Assembly (NCBI RefSeq): GCF_006716425.1
Contig: NZ_VFOZ01000002.1
Span: forward strand, 62,001 to 126,000
Reading direction: 5' to 3'
Length of the DNA stretch: 64,000 bases
Source: Actinoallomurus bryophytorum
Lineage (GTDB): Bacteria > Actinomycetota > Actinomycetes > Streptosporangiales > Streptosporangiaceae
In this document: in pieces, positions 52,461 through 61,027 of the stretch
Position numbering within the stretch: the stretch's first letter is position 1
How the letters are laid out: the number at the start of each line of letters is the position of its first letter
The notes under the pieces: model-generated
What the model was told of the DNA's origin: nothing
The model's database searches: none
Seen by the model: the letters and a program-made list of their open reading frames with translations, nothing else
Position numbers and translations under genes: made by a program

Positions 52461-52462
52461 TC

Positions 52463-53677
52463 CTACTCCCGAAGAGGCAGCCAGGCGGCGAGCCGGAACT
52501 CGTCTTTCGCGGTCCATCCGTACTCCAGCCGTCCGCCGACGAGCCTAGCCCGTTCGGACAGGCCTACGAGCCCTTGGCCGGCGCCTGGAATCGGCGAGGC
52601 CAGGTCCGCGCGAGCCGTCCCGCGCGGATTGCGGACCTCGACGTCCAGGCCGGTACCGAGCGACGCCCTGACCGTGACCGCGGCGCCCGGTGCGTGCTTG
52701 CGCGCGTTCGTCAGTCCCTCCTGCACCACGCGATAGGCCGTCCGGCCGACGTGTGCCGGAACATCGCCGTACGCGTCGCCGGGGTCCTCATGCAGTGACA
52801 CGGCCATGCCCGCCCGTACGGACTCCTCGACGAGCCGGCGCAGGTCGGCCAGCGTGGGCTGCGGGACCAGGGGCGAGGTCTCGTTCTCCCCCGCCCGGAG
52901 TACCCCGATCACCCCGCGCAGGTCCTCCAGTGCCTGGTGTGCGCTGGTACGGATCAGCGCGGCGGACTCGGCGACGGCGTCGTCCTGCCGCCGGCTGACC
53001 TGCAATGCGCCGGCCTGCAGGCTGATCAGCGAGATCCGGTGGGCCAGGACGTCATGCATCTCCCGTGCGATACGGGCGCGCTCGCCGCTCCGCGCCTGCT
53101 CGATCCGCAACCGCTGCTCGGCCTCGGCCTTGTCGGCCCGCTCCCGCAGGGACGCGACCAGCTGGCGCCGCGCCCGGATGTACAGCCCCCAGGCGATGAC
53201 GATCACGAGCAGAAGCGCCGAATTGACGGCGCCGTTTCCGTCGCCGCGCTCCGAAGAGATCTTCAACGTGAACCGGGGAACGGAGAGCTCGTCGACATAG
53301 CGCGTCACCGTGGCGGCCACCAGGACGAGGGCGACCGCGATGAGCGGGCGTACGGGTCTGCGGCTGGCGACGGTGCCCAGACAGACCAGTGCCGGGACCT
53401 GTGCCGCCGGAGTGAGACAGGTGAGCACGCCCAGCACGACGGCGATCGGAACGGGCCACCGACGCCGCCACCACAGCGCCAGGCAGGCGGCCGCCGCGGC
53501 GGCGGTGTCGGCGACCTCGGCCAGGGAGGACGTCGCCGACCGAAGCTGAGATCCGACCAGACCGACGGCGATCAGCACGCTGACGCCGAACCAGGCGGCG
53601 TCGGCGATCCGCCCGCGTGCGCGTCCCAGGACGCGGGCCGAAGTGCGGGCGAAGGTCGCCACGGGCCGCGTGTTCAC
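52463..53677 (-). CDS. sensor histidine kinase (HisKA_3 type)
   Basis: 404 residues from GTG 53677. Four to six membrane segments in residues 25-170, then a dimerisation/phosphoacceptor helix with His208 (RIAREMHDVLAHR) and an ATPase domain (VVQEGLTNARKHAP; GQGLVGLSERARLVGG). Phosphorylates the NarL-type regulator encoded next. Signal unknown. A longer ATG start at 53758 is possible. Confidence 0.85.
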   Translation of the reverse strand: MNTRPVATFARTSARVLGRARGRIADAAWFGVSVLIAVGLVGSQLRSATSSLAEVADTAAAAAACLALWWRRRWPVPIAVVLGVLTCLTPAAQVPALVCLGTVASRRPVRPLIAVALVLVAATVTRYVDELSVPRFTLKISSERGDGNGAVNSALLLVIVIAWGLYIRARRQLVASLRERADKAEAEQRLRIEQARSGERARIAREMHDVLAHRISLISLQAGALQVSRRQDDAVAESAALIRTSAHQALEDLRGVIGVLRAGENETSPLVPQPTLADLRRLVEESVRAGMAVSLHEDPGDAYGDVPAHVGRTAYRVVQEGLTNARKHAPGAAVTVRASLGTGLDVEVRNPRGTARADLASPIPGAGQGLVGLSERARLVGGRLEYGWTAKDEFRLAAWLPLRE

Positions 53678-53794
53678 CTGTCCACCGCCCTGACGCTCAC
53701 AACTGTCCACCGTAGGCGCCGGCACGGGGCTCCCACCCGAATCCCGGATCATTCCCACGGTCGCGCCGACGGGTACGCCTCATGCGCCGGGGCG

Positions 53795-54475
53795 TCAGCG
53801 CGACAGCTTGCGCTCCCGCTGTCTCTGTTTGCGCTCGAGCCGGCGCCGGGCGCGTTCCAGCCGGGGATCAGGTGCCTCCGCACCGGCGGGACGCCGCTGG
53901 ACCTGGACACTCCCGCAGAACGCCAGGCCGGTGATCGTGACGCGGGGCGCACCGGGTGTTCCCGGCCCCTCGCCGTGATGGTCGAAGCCGCCGATGATCC
54001 CGGTGCCGCCGATGTGGACATCGGCGTCCTCGGGCACCACGACGGTGATGGTGCCGATGATCGCGGTGGCGTGGATGGTCGTCTCGCCGTCGATGAACCG
54101 CGCCTGACGGAGGTCGATCTCGCCGTTGCCGATCACCGCCAGCCCGCGGAAGGCGCGCCCCACCATCCACCGGCCCCCGCGCTCGAACCCGGCGATGATC
54201 CCGACGTCTCTCGTCGAGGTGGGTGTCGCGCCTGCCTCGCCGGCCGGCCGTGGTGGAGAAACCCTCAGGTCGTGCGTGAGCGTCGTGAGCTCGGCGCCGG
54301 TCCTGGCGGCGTAGGCCGCGGCCAGCCGCTCCTCCAGCTCCGGCATCGTGAGCCGGCCCTCCGCGAACGCCGCCCGCAGCGCGACCGTGACGCGCTCGCG
54401 GTCGTCATCGGACGCTCGGACGCCGGGTACGGCCGGGCGATTCTCGGGCCCCACGGCCTCGGGCGAGTCTCCCAC
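53795..54475 (-). CDS. DUF1707 domain protein with LiaF-like C-terminal region
   Basis: 226 residues. DUF1707 near 15-70 (VRASDDDRERVTVALRAAFAEG then LTMPELEERLAAAYAARTG). Then a beta-rich part like cell-wall-active response proteins (VVPEDADVHIGGTGIIGGF) and a highly basic tail of about 25 residues. Soluble, cytoplasmic. Often found near two-component systems, as here. Confidence 0.78.
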   Translation of the reverse strand: MGDSPEAVGPENRPAVPGVRASDDDRERVTVALRAAFAEGRLTMPELEERLAAAYAARTGAELTTLTHDLRVSPPRPAGEAGATPTSTRDVGIIAGFERGGRWMVGRAFRGLAVIGNGEIDLRQARFIDGETTIHATAIIGTITVVVPEDADVHIGGTGIIGGFDHHGEGPGTPGAPRVTITGLAFCGSVQVQRRPAGAEAPDPRLERARRRLERKQRQRERKLSR

Positions 54476-54562
54476 GCGGCGAGCTTACGGCGCGGGCGCC
54501 GCACAGTCACGAGGGCCGTCCGCGCCGCCGGACCGCCGGTCAGACCCTTGTGCACCGGTTCG

Positions 54563-55423
54563 TCAGCTCACGATCTGGGTGACCTCGCAGCCGGCGAACC
54601 GGTCCGGCTGCTCCGGGAGACCCGTGAGGTCGGAGATGCAGTGGTCGGTGCCATCGCCGCCGTCGACGGTGCCGCCGCCCCGGCCGGTGAGCTGGTCACC
54701 GCCGCCCAGGCCCTGGAGCACGTCGTGGCCGCCCACGGCCGTGAGGGTGTTCGGGCCCGCGTTGCCGGTCAGTACGTCGTCCCGGATGGTGCCCTGGAGG
54801 TTCTCCACATCCGCGCCGATGGTGTCACGGGACCCCGCGGGGCCGTCCTCCGAGCCGCCGTCGTCGCCCGGCGCGCCGTCCAGATCGGCACGTACGCCGG
54901 TCCTGATCGACGTTTCGGAGTAGTCGGCGGTGTCGGACCCGCCGCCGCCCAGCAGCACGTCCGCGCCGAACTCGCCGGTCAGCAGGTCATCCCCCGAGCC
55001 GCCGACGAGGCGGTCGTCGCCCGCGCCGCCCATGAGGTGCGCGCCGAGGCTCGTCGTGTTCGTGATGACGTCGTCGCCGTCCAGGCCGCGTACGACGATG
55101 GAGAAGTTGGATGAGGCACACCGCGCCTGGTGCGCGGTCACCATCGTGCATCCGGCACCCGCGGTGAAGGTCGCGGTGGTGTCGGTGACCGTGAGGAACC
55201 CACTGCCGGCGGCGATGGTGATGTGGTCGTCCACGCCCACCGGCGCGTCGTACTTCAGGACCCCCGCGGCGCGCACGACGCCGGGCTGGCAGTCGCCGTA
55301 GCAGGGCTTCGCCGTCGCGGCCGGTACGGACAGCGCGCCCGGCAGGGCCGCCAGCGCCGCCGCACCCCCGGCGACGCGTATCGCGTCGCGCGAGAAACGG
55401 TGCTTTCGCCTGTGAACGGACAT
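54563..55423 (-). CDS. secreted RTX-like calcium-binding repeat protein
   Basis: 286 residues from ATG 55423, after GAGGGGG. Signal peptide of about 38 residues (AGGAAALAALPGALSVPAATA). Hemolysin-type nonapeptide repeats GGAGDDRLVGGSGDDLLTG and GADVLLGGGGSD near 158-195 and again at 240-270, expected to bind Ca2+. Four to six cysteines. No enzymatic domain is visible; probably a secreted structural or adhesive protein. Confidence 0.78.
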   Translation of the reverse strand: MSVHRRKHRFSRDAIRVAGGAAALAALPGALSVPAATAKPCYGDCQPGVVRAAGVLKYDAPVGVDDHITIAAGSGFLTVTDTTATFTAGAGCTMVTAHQARCASSNFSIVVRGLDGDDVITNTTSLGAHLMGGAGDDRLVGGSGDDLLTGEFGADVLLGGGGSDTADYSETSIRTGVRADLDGAPGDDGGSEDGPAGSRDTIGADVENLQGTIRDDVLTGNAGPNTLTAVGGHDVLQGLGGGDQLTGRGGGTVDGGDGTDHCISDLTGLPEQPDRFAGCEVTQIVS

Positions 55424-55549
55424 GGAATCCCCCTCGTCTCGGCAGGGACCCCGGTGCCTCGACCGGCGATCCCGCACTTCCACAGCTGAGGCGTTCCATC
55501 CCGTTCCACGCCACCGTCTCGCCCGCGGCGAGCCCTGCGCCGTCATCGG

Positions 55550-56143
55550 CTACATCGCGGTGAGCAGCTTCCGCATCGCCCGGATCTCGGCGGACTGGGC
55601 GGTCACGATGCTGCCCGCCATGGCCCTGGCCTCCGCGTCGGAGCCGCGGGCCTGTTCGGTCCTGGCCATGGTGACGGCGCCGTGGTGATGTTCGATCATC
55701 ATCCGCAGGAACGCCTCGTCGAACCGCTCGCCGGACAGCGCGCCGAGCCTCTTCATGTCCGCGTCGGACATCATCCCGTCGCCCATGTGCATGCCGCCTG
55801 GCGAGGGCATGGGTGTCCCCCATTCCTTCAGCCAGCCGGTCATCGCATGGATCTGCGGGTCCTGGTCCCGCGCGATCCGGGCGGCGAGCCGCCTGACCTT
55901 CGAGGAGGACGCCCTTTGGGCCGCCTGCTCGGCCATGGCGACCGCCTGTTGATGGTGCGGAATCATCATCTGCACGAACCTCGCGTCCTGGGCGTTGTGC
56001 CCGGCCGTCGCCGCCACGGAACCGGCGCCCCTGGGGTGGCCGGCCGTCGAGTGGCCCGCGTCCTTTTCGTCCACGCCGCCGCAGGCGCCGAGAGCGAGCG
56101 CGGCGACCAGCACGGACATCGTTCGTTTCATGCGTGTAGACAT
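55550..56143 (-). CDS. DUF305 lipoprotein
   Basis: 197 residues from ATG 56143. Lipoprotein signal ending LALGAC. DUF305 motifs MIPHHQQAVAMAEQA near 80 and MMIEHHHGAVTMARTE near 145, with many His and Met (GGMHMGDGMM), suggest metal (copper) binding at the cell surface. Ferritin-like helical fold known for the family. Confidence 0.84.
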   Translation of the reverse strand: MSTRMKRTMSVLVAALALGACGGVDEKDAGHSTAGHPRGAGSVAATAGHNAQDARFVQMMIPHHQQAVAMAEQAAQRASSSKVRRLAARIARDQDPQIHAMTGWLKEWGTPMPSPGGMHMGDGMMSDADMKRLGALSGERFDEAFLRMMIEHHHGAVTMARTEQARGSDAEARAMAGSIVTAQSAEIRAMRKLLTAM

Positions 56144-56248
56144 TCCGCTCCCACGCTGCGCCGAACCAGGCGGCCTTTCGCGCCGGCGAGGCACCCGGCC
56201 ATCGGCTCGGTGACCCGGCATGGACCGGGCCCGCGTACGGAGCGCCGG

Positions 56249-57463
56249 CTACGGCATGCGCCGCAGGGTCAGCAGGGCGATGTCGTCGCGTACCGTCTCA
56301 CGGCCGACGAGCGCCGCCATCACCGACGCGCAGACCGTGTCGGGCGGCCCGGGTACGACGGACTCACACAGGCGGGCCAGGTTGGTCTCGACCGTGGTAT
56401 CCCGGCGTTCGATGAGACCGTCGGTGTAGAAGCACAGCACGGAACCCGGGGGGATCGGCACTCTGGTCGACCGGCGTCGCGGGACCTCGTCGACCCCGAT
56501 CAGGATGCCCTGGTCGATCTCCAGCAGGGTGGCGGCACATCCGGGGGCGGCGAGCACCGGAGGCCAGTGACCGGCCGAGGCGATCCGCGCCGACTCCAGT
56601 TCGGGGTCACAGACGGCGTACAGCACAGTGGCCATGATGCCGCCCTCGAAATGCTGCATCTTCCGATCGAGCTTGTCGAGCACCTCTGCCGGATCGTCGA
56701 ACTCGAGCGCGTAGGCGCGGAGCGCGCTGCGCATGCGACCCATGATCACGGCGGCACGCAGTCCCTGGCCGGCCACATCCCCCATCACCACGCCCAGCTC
56801 ACCGGACGGAAGCGTGAACACGTCGTACCAGTCTCCGCCGACGATGGCCGTCCCCGGGCTGTACCGGGCGGCCATCTCGATGCCGGGGATCACCGGCAAC
56901 GCCGCAGGCACCAGGCTGCGCTGGAGCTCCCTGACCGCCGCCCGTTCGGACCCGGCGCGCAGCGAACGCGCGGCCATCGCCGCACGGTCGGCGGCGAGCC
57001 GGAGGAACTCCACCTCATCGGGGGTGAACCGGCGGCCGGTGAACGTACCGACGTGAAGCACACCCAGCAGGTCGCCTCCGATCAGCAGCGGCGTACCCAG
57101 CAACGAACGTATGCCGCGCTGCACCAGGAGCGGATTGACGACGTCCGCGCTGTCGATGTCCTCGATGATCACCGGACGACGTTCGGCGGCGACCCGCCCG
57201 GCGAAGCCCCTGCCCACGGGGACCTGAACGCTCTGGCGGACCTCTTCCTCTATCCCACGGGCGGCGACCGCGACCAGCCGGCGGCCGGAGTCGTCGAGCA
57301 GCAGCACGACAGCGGTGTCGACCTGGAGGATCTCGCGGACCCGTTCGAGGAGCTCGCCCAGCAGACCCTCGTCGTCCAGGTGCGAGAGCGCGGCATCAGT
57401 GATCGCCTGGATCTGCTGGAGCCTGACCTCGGCGGTAGCCGACAAGTCGGTGGGTGTCGTCAC
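56249..57463 (-). CDS. GAF-PP2C phosphatase (RsbU/SpoIIE type)
   Basis: 404 residues from GTG 57463. GAF domain at about 15-165 (VPVGRGFAGRVAAERRPVII; GTPLLIGGDLLGVLHVG), then PP2C with metal-binding motifs GGDWYDVF, GDVAGQGL, TDGLIERRD and RDDIALLTLR. Such enzymes dephosphorylate STAS anti-anti-sigma factors; a STAS gene ends 73 bp upstream. Confidence 0.84.
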   Translation of the reverse strand: MTTPTDLSATAEVRLQQIQAITDAALSHLDDEGLLGELLERVREILQVDTAVVLLLDDSGRRLVAVAARGIEEEVRQSVQVPVGRGFAGRVAAERRPVIIEDIDSADVVNPLLVQRGIRSLLGTPLLIGGDLLGVLHVGTFTGRRFTPDEVEFLRLAADRAAMAARSLRAGSERAAVRELQRSLVPAALPVIPGIEMAARYSPGTAIVGGDWYDVFTLPSGELGVVMGDVAGQGLRAAVIMGRMRSALRAYALEFDDPAEVLDKLDRKMQHFEGGIMATVLYAVCDPELESARIASAGHWPPVLAAPGCAATLLEIDQGILIGVDEVPRRRSTRVPIPPGSVLCFYTDGLIERRDTTVETNLARLCESVVPGPPDTVCASVMAALVGRETVRDDIALLTLRRMP

Positions 57464-57536
57464 AGACCAAAGCCTACGGCTCGCCCCAGGTCCGAGCTCT
57501 CCCCAGCATCGGCGGTCACCGGATACCAGGCGGCCG

Positions 57537-57941
57537 TCAGCCGGCCGGTGCCTGCCCCCCGGGGTCCCGCCGGGTCGCCGAGACGACGGCGCTGCCGTCA
57601 CGGACGGCACTGATGGCGGCCTCGACGGTGTCGCACACCGCGACGACCCGGACCAGCTGGGTGATCTGCAGGACGTTGCGAGCCTGGGGCGATGGCGCGG
57701 CCATGGCCAGCGAACCATCGTGGGGACGGAGCCGGTGCACCATGCCGACGATGACCCCCAGGCCGATGGAGTCGATGAAGTCCACACCACTCAGGTCGAG
57801 CACGAGCCGATGACGGCCTTCGTCGACGAGACGAACCAGCTGGTCGCGGAGTGGTGGCGTGGTCTCCACGTCCATCGGCCCGCTGATCGTCAACACGGCG
57901 ATGCCGTCGTCGGTGACGGTCGACTCGACGCTGAGATCCAT
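57537..57941 (-). CDS. STAS-domain anti-sigma factor antagonist
   Basis: 134 residues from ATG 57941 (GGAGGA 4 bases upstream). Phosphorylatable Ser58 in GVDFIDSIGLGVI. Released from phosphorylation it would bind a HATPase anti-sigma factor. An IS481-type element is inserted 13 bp upstream of its start, immediately behind the ribosome site, so its native promoter is displaced by more than 1 kb. Confidence 0.86.
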   Translation of the reverse strand: MDLSVESTVTDDGIAVLTISGPMDVETTPPLRDQLVRLVDEGRHRLVLDLSGVDFIDSIGLGVIVGMVHRLRPHDGSLAMAAPSPQARNVLQITQLVRVVAVCDTVEAAISAVRDGSAVVSATRRDPGGQAPAG

Positions 57942-57954
57942 GCATCCTCCAGCG

Positions 57955-57960
57955 ACTAGG
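57955..57960. repeat. 6-bp target-site duplication (left copy)
   Basis: ACTAGG immediately left of the insertion sequence; identical to 59025-59030 on the other side. Its CTA supplies the TAG stop of the transposase. Confidence 0.88.
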
Positions 57961-58909
57961 TGTTCTGTCCCGTGAGGTTGGGGATGCGGCTGGCGGGTGG
58001 TTGGCCTTTCAGTGCGGTGTGTCCGCGGTGGTGGTTGTAGGCGTGCAGCCAGTCGGGGAAGGCTTGGCGTCGTTCGGTCTCTGATCGGTAGGGGCGGGCG
58101 TAGGCCCATTCCTCCAGCAAGGTGCGGTTGAGTCGTTCGACCTTGCCGTTGGTCTGGGGCCGGTAGGGGCGGGTGCGTTTGTGGACGATGCCGGCGGTGG
58201 CCAGGACGTCGCGCCAGGGGTGGGATTTGTAGCAGGCGCCGTTGTCGGTCAGGACGCGTTGGACGATGATGCCGCAGGAGGTGAAGAAGGCCTGGGCGCG
58301 GGTCCAGAACGCGGCGGCGGTGTGTTTCTTCTCGTCGGTGAGGATTTCGCTGTAGGCCAGGCGGGAGTGGTCATCGACGGCGGTATGGATGTAGCTGTAC
58401 CCGGCGCCGGAGCGGGTCTTACGCCCCGCCTGGCGGCCTAGGGTCTTGTGTCCGCCGCCGTCGGGGATGTTGCCGAGTTTCTTGATGTCGACGTGGACCA
58501 GGTCGCCCGGTGCTTGGTGTTCGTAGCGGCGGATCACCCGGCCGGTCGCCCGGTCGGTCCAGGCCAGCCGGTTGAGCCGGTAGCGCACCAGGACCCGGTG
58601 CACAGTGGCCGGGTTCAGATGCAGCAGGCCGGCGATCCGCGCCGGTCCCCACCGCCGCGCCACCCGGACCTTGATGATCCGCCGCTCGGTCCGGGTCGGG
58701 GTACGCCGTGGGCTGGTGTGTGGGCGGCTGGAACGGTCGGCCATCCCGGCCTCACCGTGGGTGCGGTAGCGGCTTGCCCACCGCTGGGCGGTCGTGACCG
58801 AGACCTGGAAGCGTTCAGCGGCCCGCCGTAGCGGCCAGCCGTCCTCCACGACACAGCGGGCCAGGCGAAGGCGTCCGGTCTCACTCAGGGGTGCGTTACG
58901 GTGCGGCAT
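57956..58909 (-). CDS. IS481-family transposase
   Basis: 317 residues from ATG 58909. N-terminal HTH (GWPLRRAAERFQVSVTTAQRW near 21), then rve integrase core: DIKKLG aspartate near 140, second Asp in LTDNGACYKSH and Glu in QTNGKVERLNR. No frameshift or internal stop, so probably active. The TAG stop (57956-57958) lies in the target duplication outside the element. Confidence 0.9.
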   Translation of the reverse strand: MPHRNAPLSETGRLRLARCVVEDGWPLRRAAERFQVSVTTAQRWASRYRTHGEAGMADRSSRPHTSPRRTPTRTERRIIKVRVARRWGPARIAGLLHLNPATVHRVLVRYRLNRLAWTDRATGRVIRRYEHQAPGDLVHVDIKKLGNIPDGGGHKTLGRQAGRKTRSGAGYSYIHTAVDDHSRLAYSEILTDEKKHTAAAFWTRAQAFFTSCGIIVQRVLTDNGACYKSHPWRDVLATAGIVHKRTRPYRPQTNGKVERLNRTLLEEWAYARPYRSETERRQAFPDWLHAYNHHRGHTALKGQPPASRIPNLTGQNT

Positions 58910-59024
58910 GAGGGCCTTTCTGGTCGCCGGTGCAGATGTCGCAATCCACACCGAGCCAGAAGGCCCTCACCTATTTCAAGATCATCGCACCGTGTCGCCG
59001 TCACCAACCTCCGTGGTCAGTACA
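57961..59024 (-). mobile_element. complete IS481-family insertion sequence, 1064 bp
   Basis: Ends TGT...ACA. Left end TGTTCTGTCCCGTGAGGTTG and right end (inward) TGTACTGACCACGGAGGTTG match at 17 of the first 23 positions, giving imperfect terminal inverted repeats. Flanked by 6-bp direct repeats ACTAGG (57955-57960, 59025-59030), fitting IS481 target duplication. Contains one transposase. Intact ends and duplication indicate recent insertion. It separates two STAS genes. Confidence 0.92.
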
Positions 59025-59030
59025 ACTAGG
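59025..59030. repeat. 6-bp target-site duplication (right copy)
   Basis: ACTAGG directly right of the insertion sequence, identical to the left copy. Confidence 0.88.
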
Positions 59031-59129
59031 GCCCGCACGCCCCGCAAGTCCTCGGCGCGCCTGCCGAGACTAGCCGACGGGTACACCGCACCCGAACCGC
59101 CCTCGGACTCGGGTCCGGACAGCCCGCGG

Positions 59130-59495
59130 CTAAGGGAGGGCCTCGTCGAGGGTGGCGTGGATGGCGAAGGCCCGGTCCAGCCCGGTGAGCTCGATGATCC
59201 GCGATACCGATGGAGTCAGCCCGGCCAGCGCGATGGTCCCCTCGTGTTCGGTGGCCCGGCGACGGGCGCGGACGAGGACGCGGACGCCCGTCGAGTCCAT
59301 GAACGCCAGACGGCTCAGGTCGAACACCAGATGCGCAGACGGGTCCTGCCAGGCGATCCGCACCGCCTCTTCGGCCTCGGCGGCATTGGTGACATCGAGC
59401 TCTCCCGCGAGCGTCAGGACCACGCACTCCCCGGCCGTGTGCGTGACGACGGTCAGCTGTTCCCCCATCTGGTCCCCCACCTCGACCTCGGCCAT
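59130..59495 (-). CDS. STAS-domain anti-sigma factor antagonist
   Basis: 121 residues. Phosphorylatable Ser68 in RLAFMDSTGVRVLV; core VLTLAGELDV near 26. Divergent from the MEDS/HATPase gene. Before the IS insertion it lay about 118 bp upstream of the second STAS gene in the same orientation, so the two were probably one operon with the PP2C phosphatase. Confidence 0.86.
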   Translation of the reverse strand: MAEVEVGDQMGEQLTVVTHTAGECVVLTLAGELDVTNAAEAEEAVRIAWQDPSAHLVFDLSRLAFMDSTGVRVLVRARRRATEHEGTIALAGLTPSVSRIIELTGLDRAFAIHATLDEALP

Positions 59496-59630
59496 ACGTC
59501 AGTAGCTCCAGCGGGATGATAGCCCGACGATCAACGGCTCGATCGAGGGTGGCGCGGTCACCGTATCGGCGTCGTTCCGCGGCCTGCACGTACCATCGCA
59601 TCGTACGACGGGGATTGGAGTACGCGCGCG

Positions 59631-60581
59631 ATGAGTTCAGCGAGTTCCGCACAGGTAAGGCCGGTCACGGAGCCGTTCGTTCATCCCGCGCTGTTCTACC
59701 GCGGTGTCCAGGGCTACCTGGCCGGCACGGTGCCCTTCATCCGCGAAGGGCTGAAGCTCGGCGAGCCGGTCGCGGTGGCCGTCCCGGGGCGGAACCTGCC
59801 GTTGTTGCGCTCCGAGCTGGGTGATTCCGCCGCCCAGGTGCGATGGGTCGACATGGCCCAGGCCGGCCGTAACCCCGGGTGGATCATCCCCGGGGTCCTG
59901 CGCGGATTCGCCGACGCTCATCCCGACGGCCGGGTACGCATCATCGGACAGCCGATCTGGCCGGGTCGCAGCGAGGACGAGTATCCGGCGTGTGTCCAGC
60001 ATGAAGCGCTCATCAACCTGGCGTTCACCGGCCGCGCGGTCACCATCTTGTGCCCGTACGACGCCGACGAGCTGCATCCCCGTGTCCTCGCCGACGCCGC
60101 CGCCACCCATCCCCTCCTGATCGACGACGACGGAGAACACCACAGCGCCGCGTACGCGCCCGAAGACATCAGGGAGACGTACGACCCGCCGCTGGCCGAG
60201 CCCGACGGCCGGCCCGTGCTGCTGGCCTTCGACGAGACGAACCTCGGCCAGGCCCGGGCGCTGGCCGCCGAGCACGCCCGCCGGGCGGGCCTGGCCGCCG
60301 ACCGCGTCATGGACGTGGAGCTCGCCGTGAACGAGATGGCCGCCAACAGCCTCGCGCACGGCGGCGGAGCGGGCAGCCTGCGAGTCTGGAGTCAGGACGT
60401 GTACCTGGTCTTCGAGGTCCAGGACACCGGGTTCATCTCCGACCCGCTCGTGGGACGCCACCCCCTCACGCTCGACATGGCCGGCGGCCGGGGCGTACTC
60501 GTGGTCAACCAGCTGTCCGACCTGGTCCGGATGCACACAAGGCCGGGCGGTACGACGGTTCGAGCCCACTTCGTCCTTTGA
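59631..60581 (+). CDS. MEDS-domain anti-sigma/HATPase regulatory protein
   Basis: 316 residues. N-terminal MEDS sensor domain (FVHPALFYRGVQGYLAG then VRIIGQPIWPGRSEDEYPAC) and C-terminal RsbW-type HATPase (ELAVNEMAANSLAHGG near 227; QDTGFISDP; AGGRGVLVVNQLSD). Likely phosphorylates STAS proteins and/or binds a sigma factor. Its stop lies inside a perfect 21-bp tandem repeat. Confidence 0.84.
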   Translation: MSSASSAQVRPVTEPFVHPALFYRGVQGYLAGTVPFIREGLKLGEPVAVAVPGRNLPLLRSELGDSAAQVRWVDMAQAGRNPGWIIPGVLRGFADAHPDGRVRIIGQPIWPGRSEDEYPACVQHEALINLAFTGRAVTILCPYDADELHPRVLADAAATHPLLIDDDGEHHSAAYAPEDIRETYDPPLAEPDGRPVLLAFDETNLGQARALAAEHARRAGLAADRVMDVELAVNEMAANSLAHGGGAGSLRVWSQDVYLVFEVQDTGFISDPLVGRHPLTLDMAGGRGVLVVNQLSDLVRMHTRPGGTTVRAHFVL

Positions 60582-60614
60582 CGGAGGCACGACGTCCTTT
60601 GACGGAGGCACGAC
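60573..60614 (+). repeat. perfect 21-bp tandem duplication across the stop codon
   Basis: GTCCTTTGACGGAGGCACGAC occurs twice in immediate tandem (60573-60593, 60594-60614). The first copy contains the last codons and TGA stop of the MEDS/HATPase gene. Confidence 0.97.
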
Positions 60615-60655
60615 CGACGCGGACTCTGACGGGGACGGTGAGTGCCCGTGCGGGC

Positions 60656-60979
60656 TCAGGCTTGCTCCAGCACTTCGCCGACCTGCCGGAGAGCCTTGTT
60701 GTTGCGCTTGGCCGCCAGGAGATGACCCGCCCCGACGACGGCGGCCACCGGCCACTCGATCACGCCCACCACGGCGAGCAGCCCCAGCCCGCCGAAGAAG
60801 ACCAGTTGATCGCGGCAGGGAAGGGTGACCAGGCCCAGCCCGGGCACGTTCAGGCGAGTGCCCTGCCCGATCCGGGGCACGGCTCGGCGGCCGCCGGACC
60901 GTCGTACCGGCCCATGGCCCGCCGGCCTGGATGACGCGCGCTCACGCGGCGTACGTTCGGTGACTTTCGCCGTCGGCAT
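60656..60979 (-). CDS. small membrane protein of unknown function
   Basis: 107 residues from ATG 60979, with GGGGGGA 7 bases upstream. Basic N-terminus of about 50 residues, then LVFFGGLGLLAVVGVIEWPVAAVVGAGHLLAA-type hydrophobic segments (two helices) and a charged tail NNKALRQVGEVLEQA. Similar small proteins are common in actinomycetes. Divergent from the ThDP-enzyme gene. Confidence 0.65.
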   Translation of the reverse strand: MPTAKVTERTPRERASSRPAGHGPVRRSGGRRAVPRIGQGTRLNVPGLGLVTLPCRDQLVFFGGLGLLAVVGVIEWPVAAVVGAGHLLAAKRNNKALRQVGEVLEQA

Positions 60980-60993
60980 CACAGATTCCCCCC

Positions 60994-61027
60994 GGAAACA
61001 CTCGGCAGCACGTAGTTGAGTGTTTCC
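60994..61027. promoter_or_regulatory. perfect 10-bp inverted repeat in divergent control region
   Basis: GGAAACACTC (60994-61003) and GAGTGTTTCC (61018-61027), 14-nt spacer, between the membrane-protein gene and the ThDP-enzyme gene. GGAAAC followed 15 bases later by GTT (61015-61017) also resembles an ECF-sigma promoter. Either an operator or a stress-type promoter. Confidence 0.5.
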
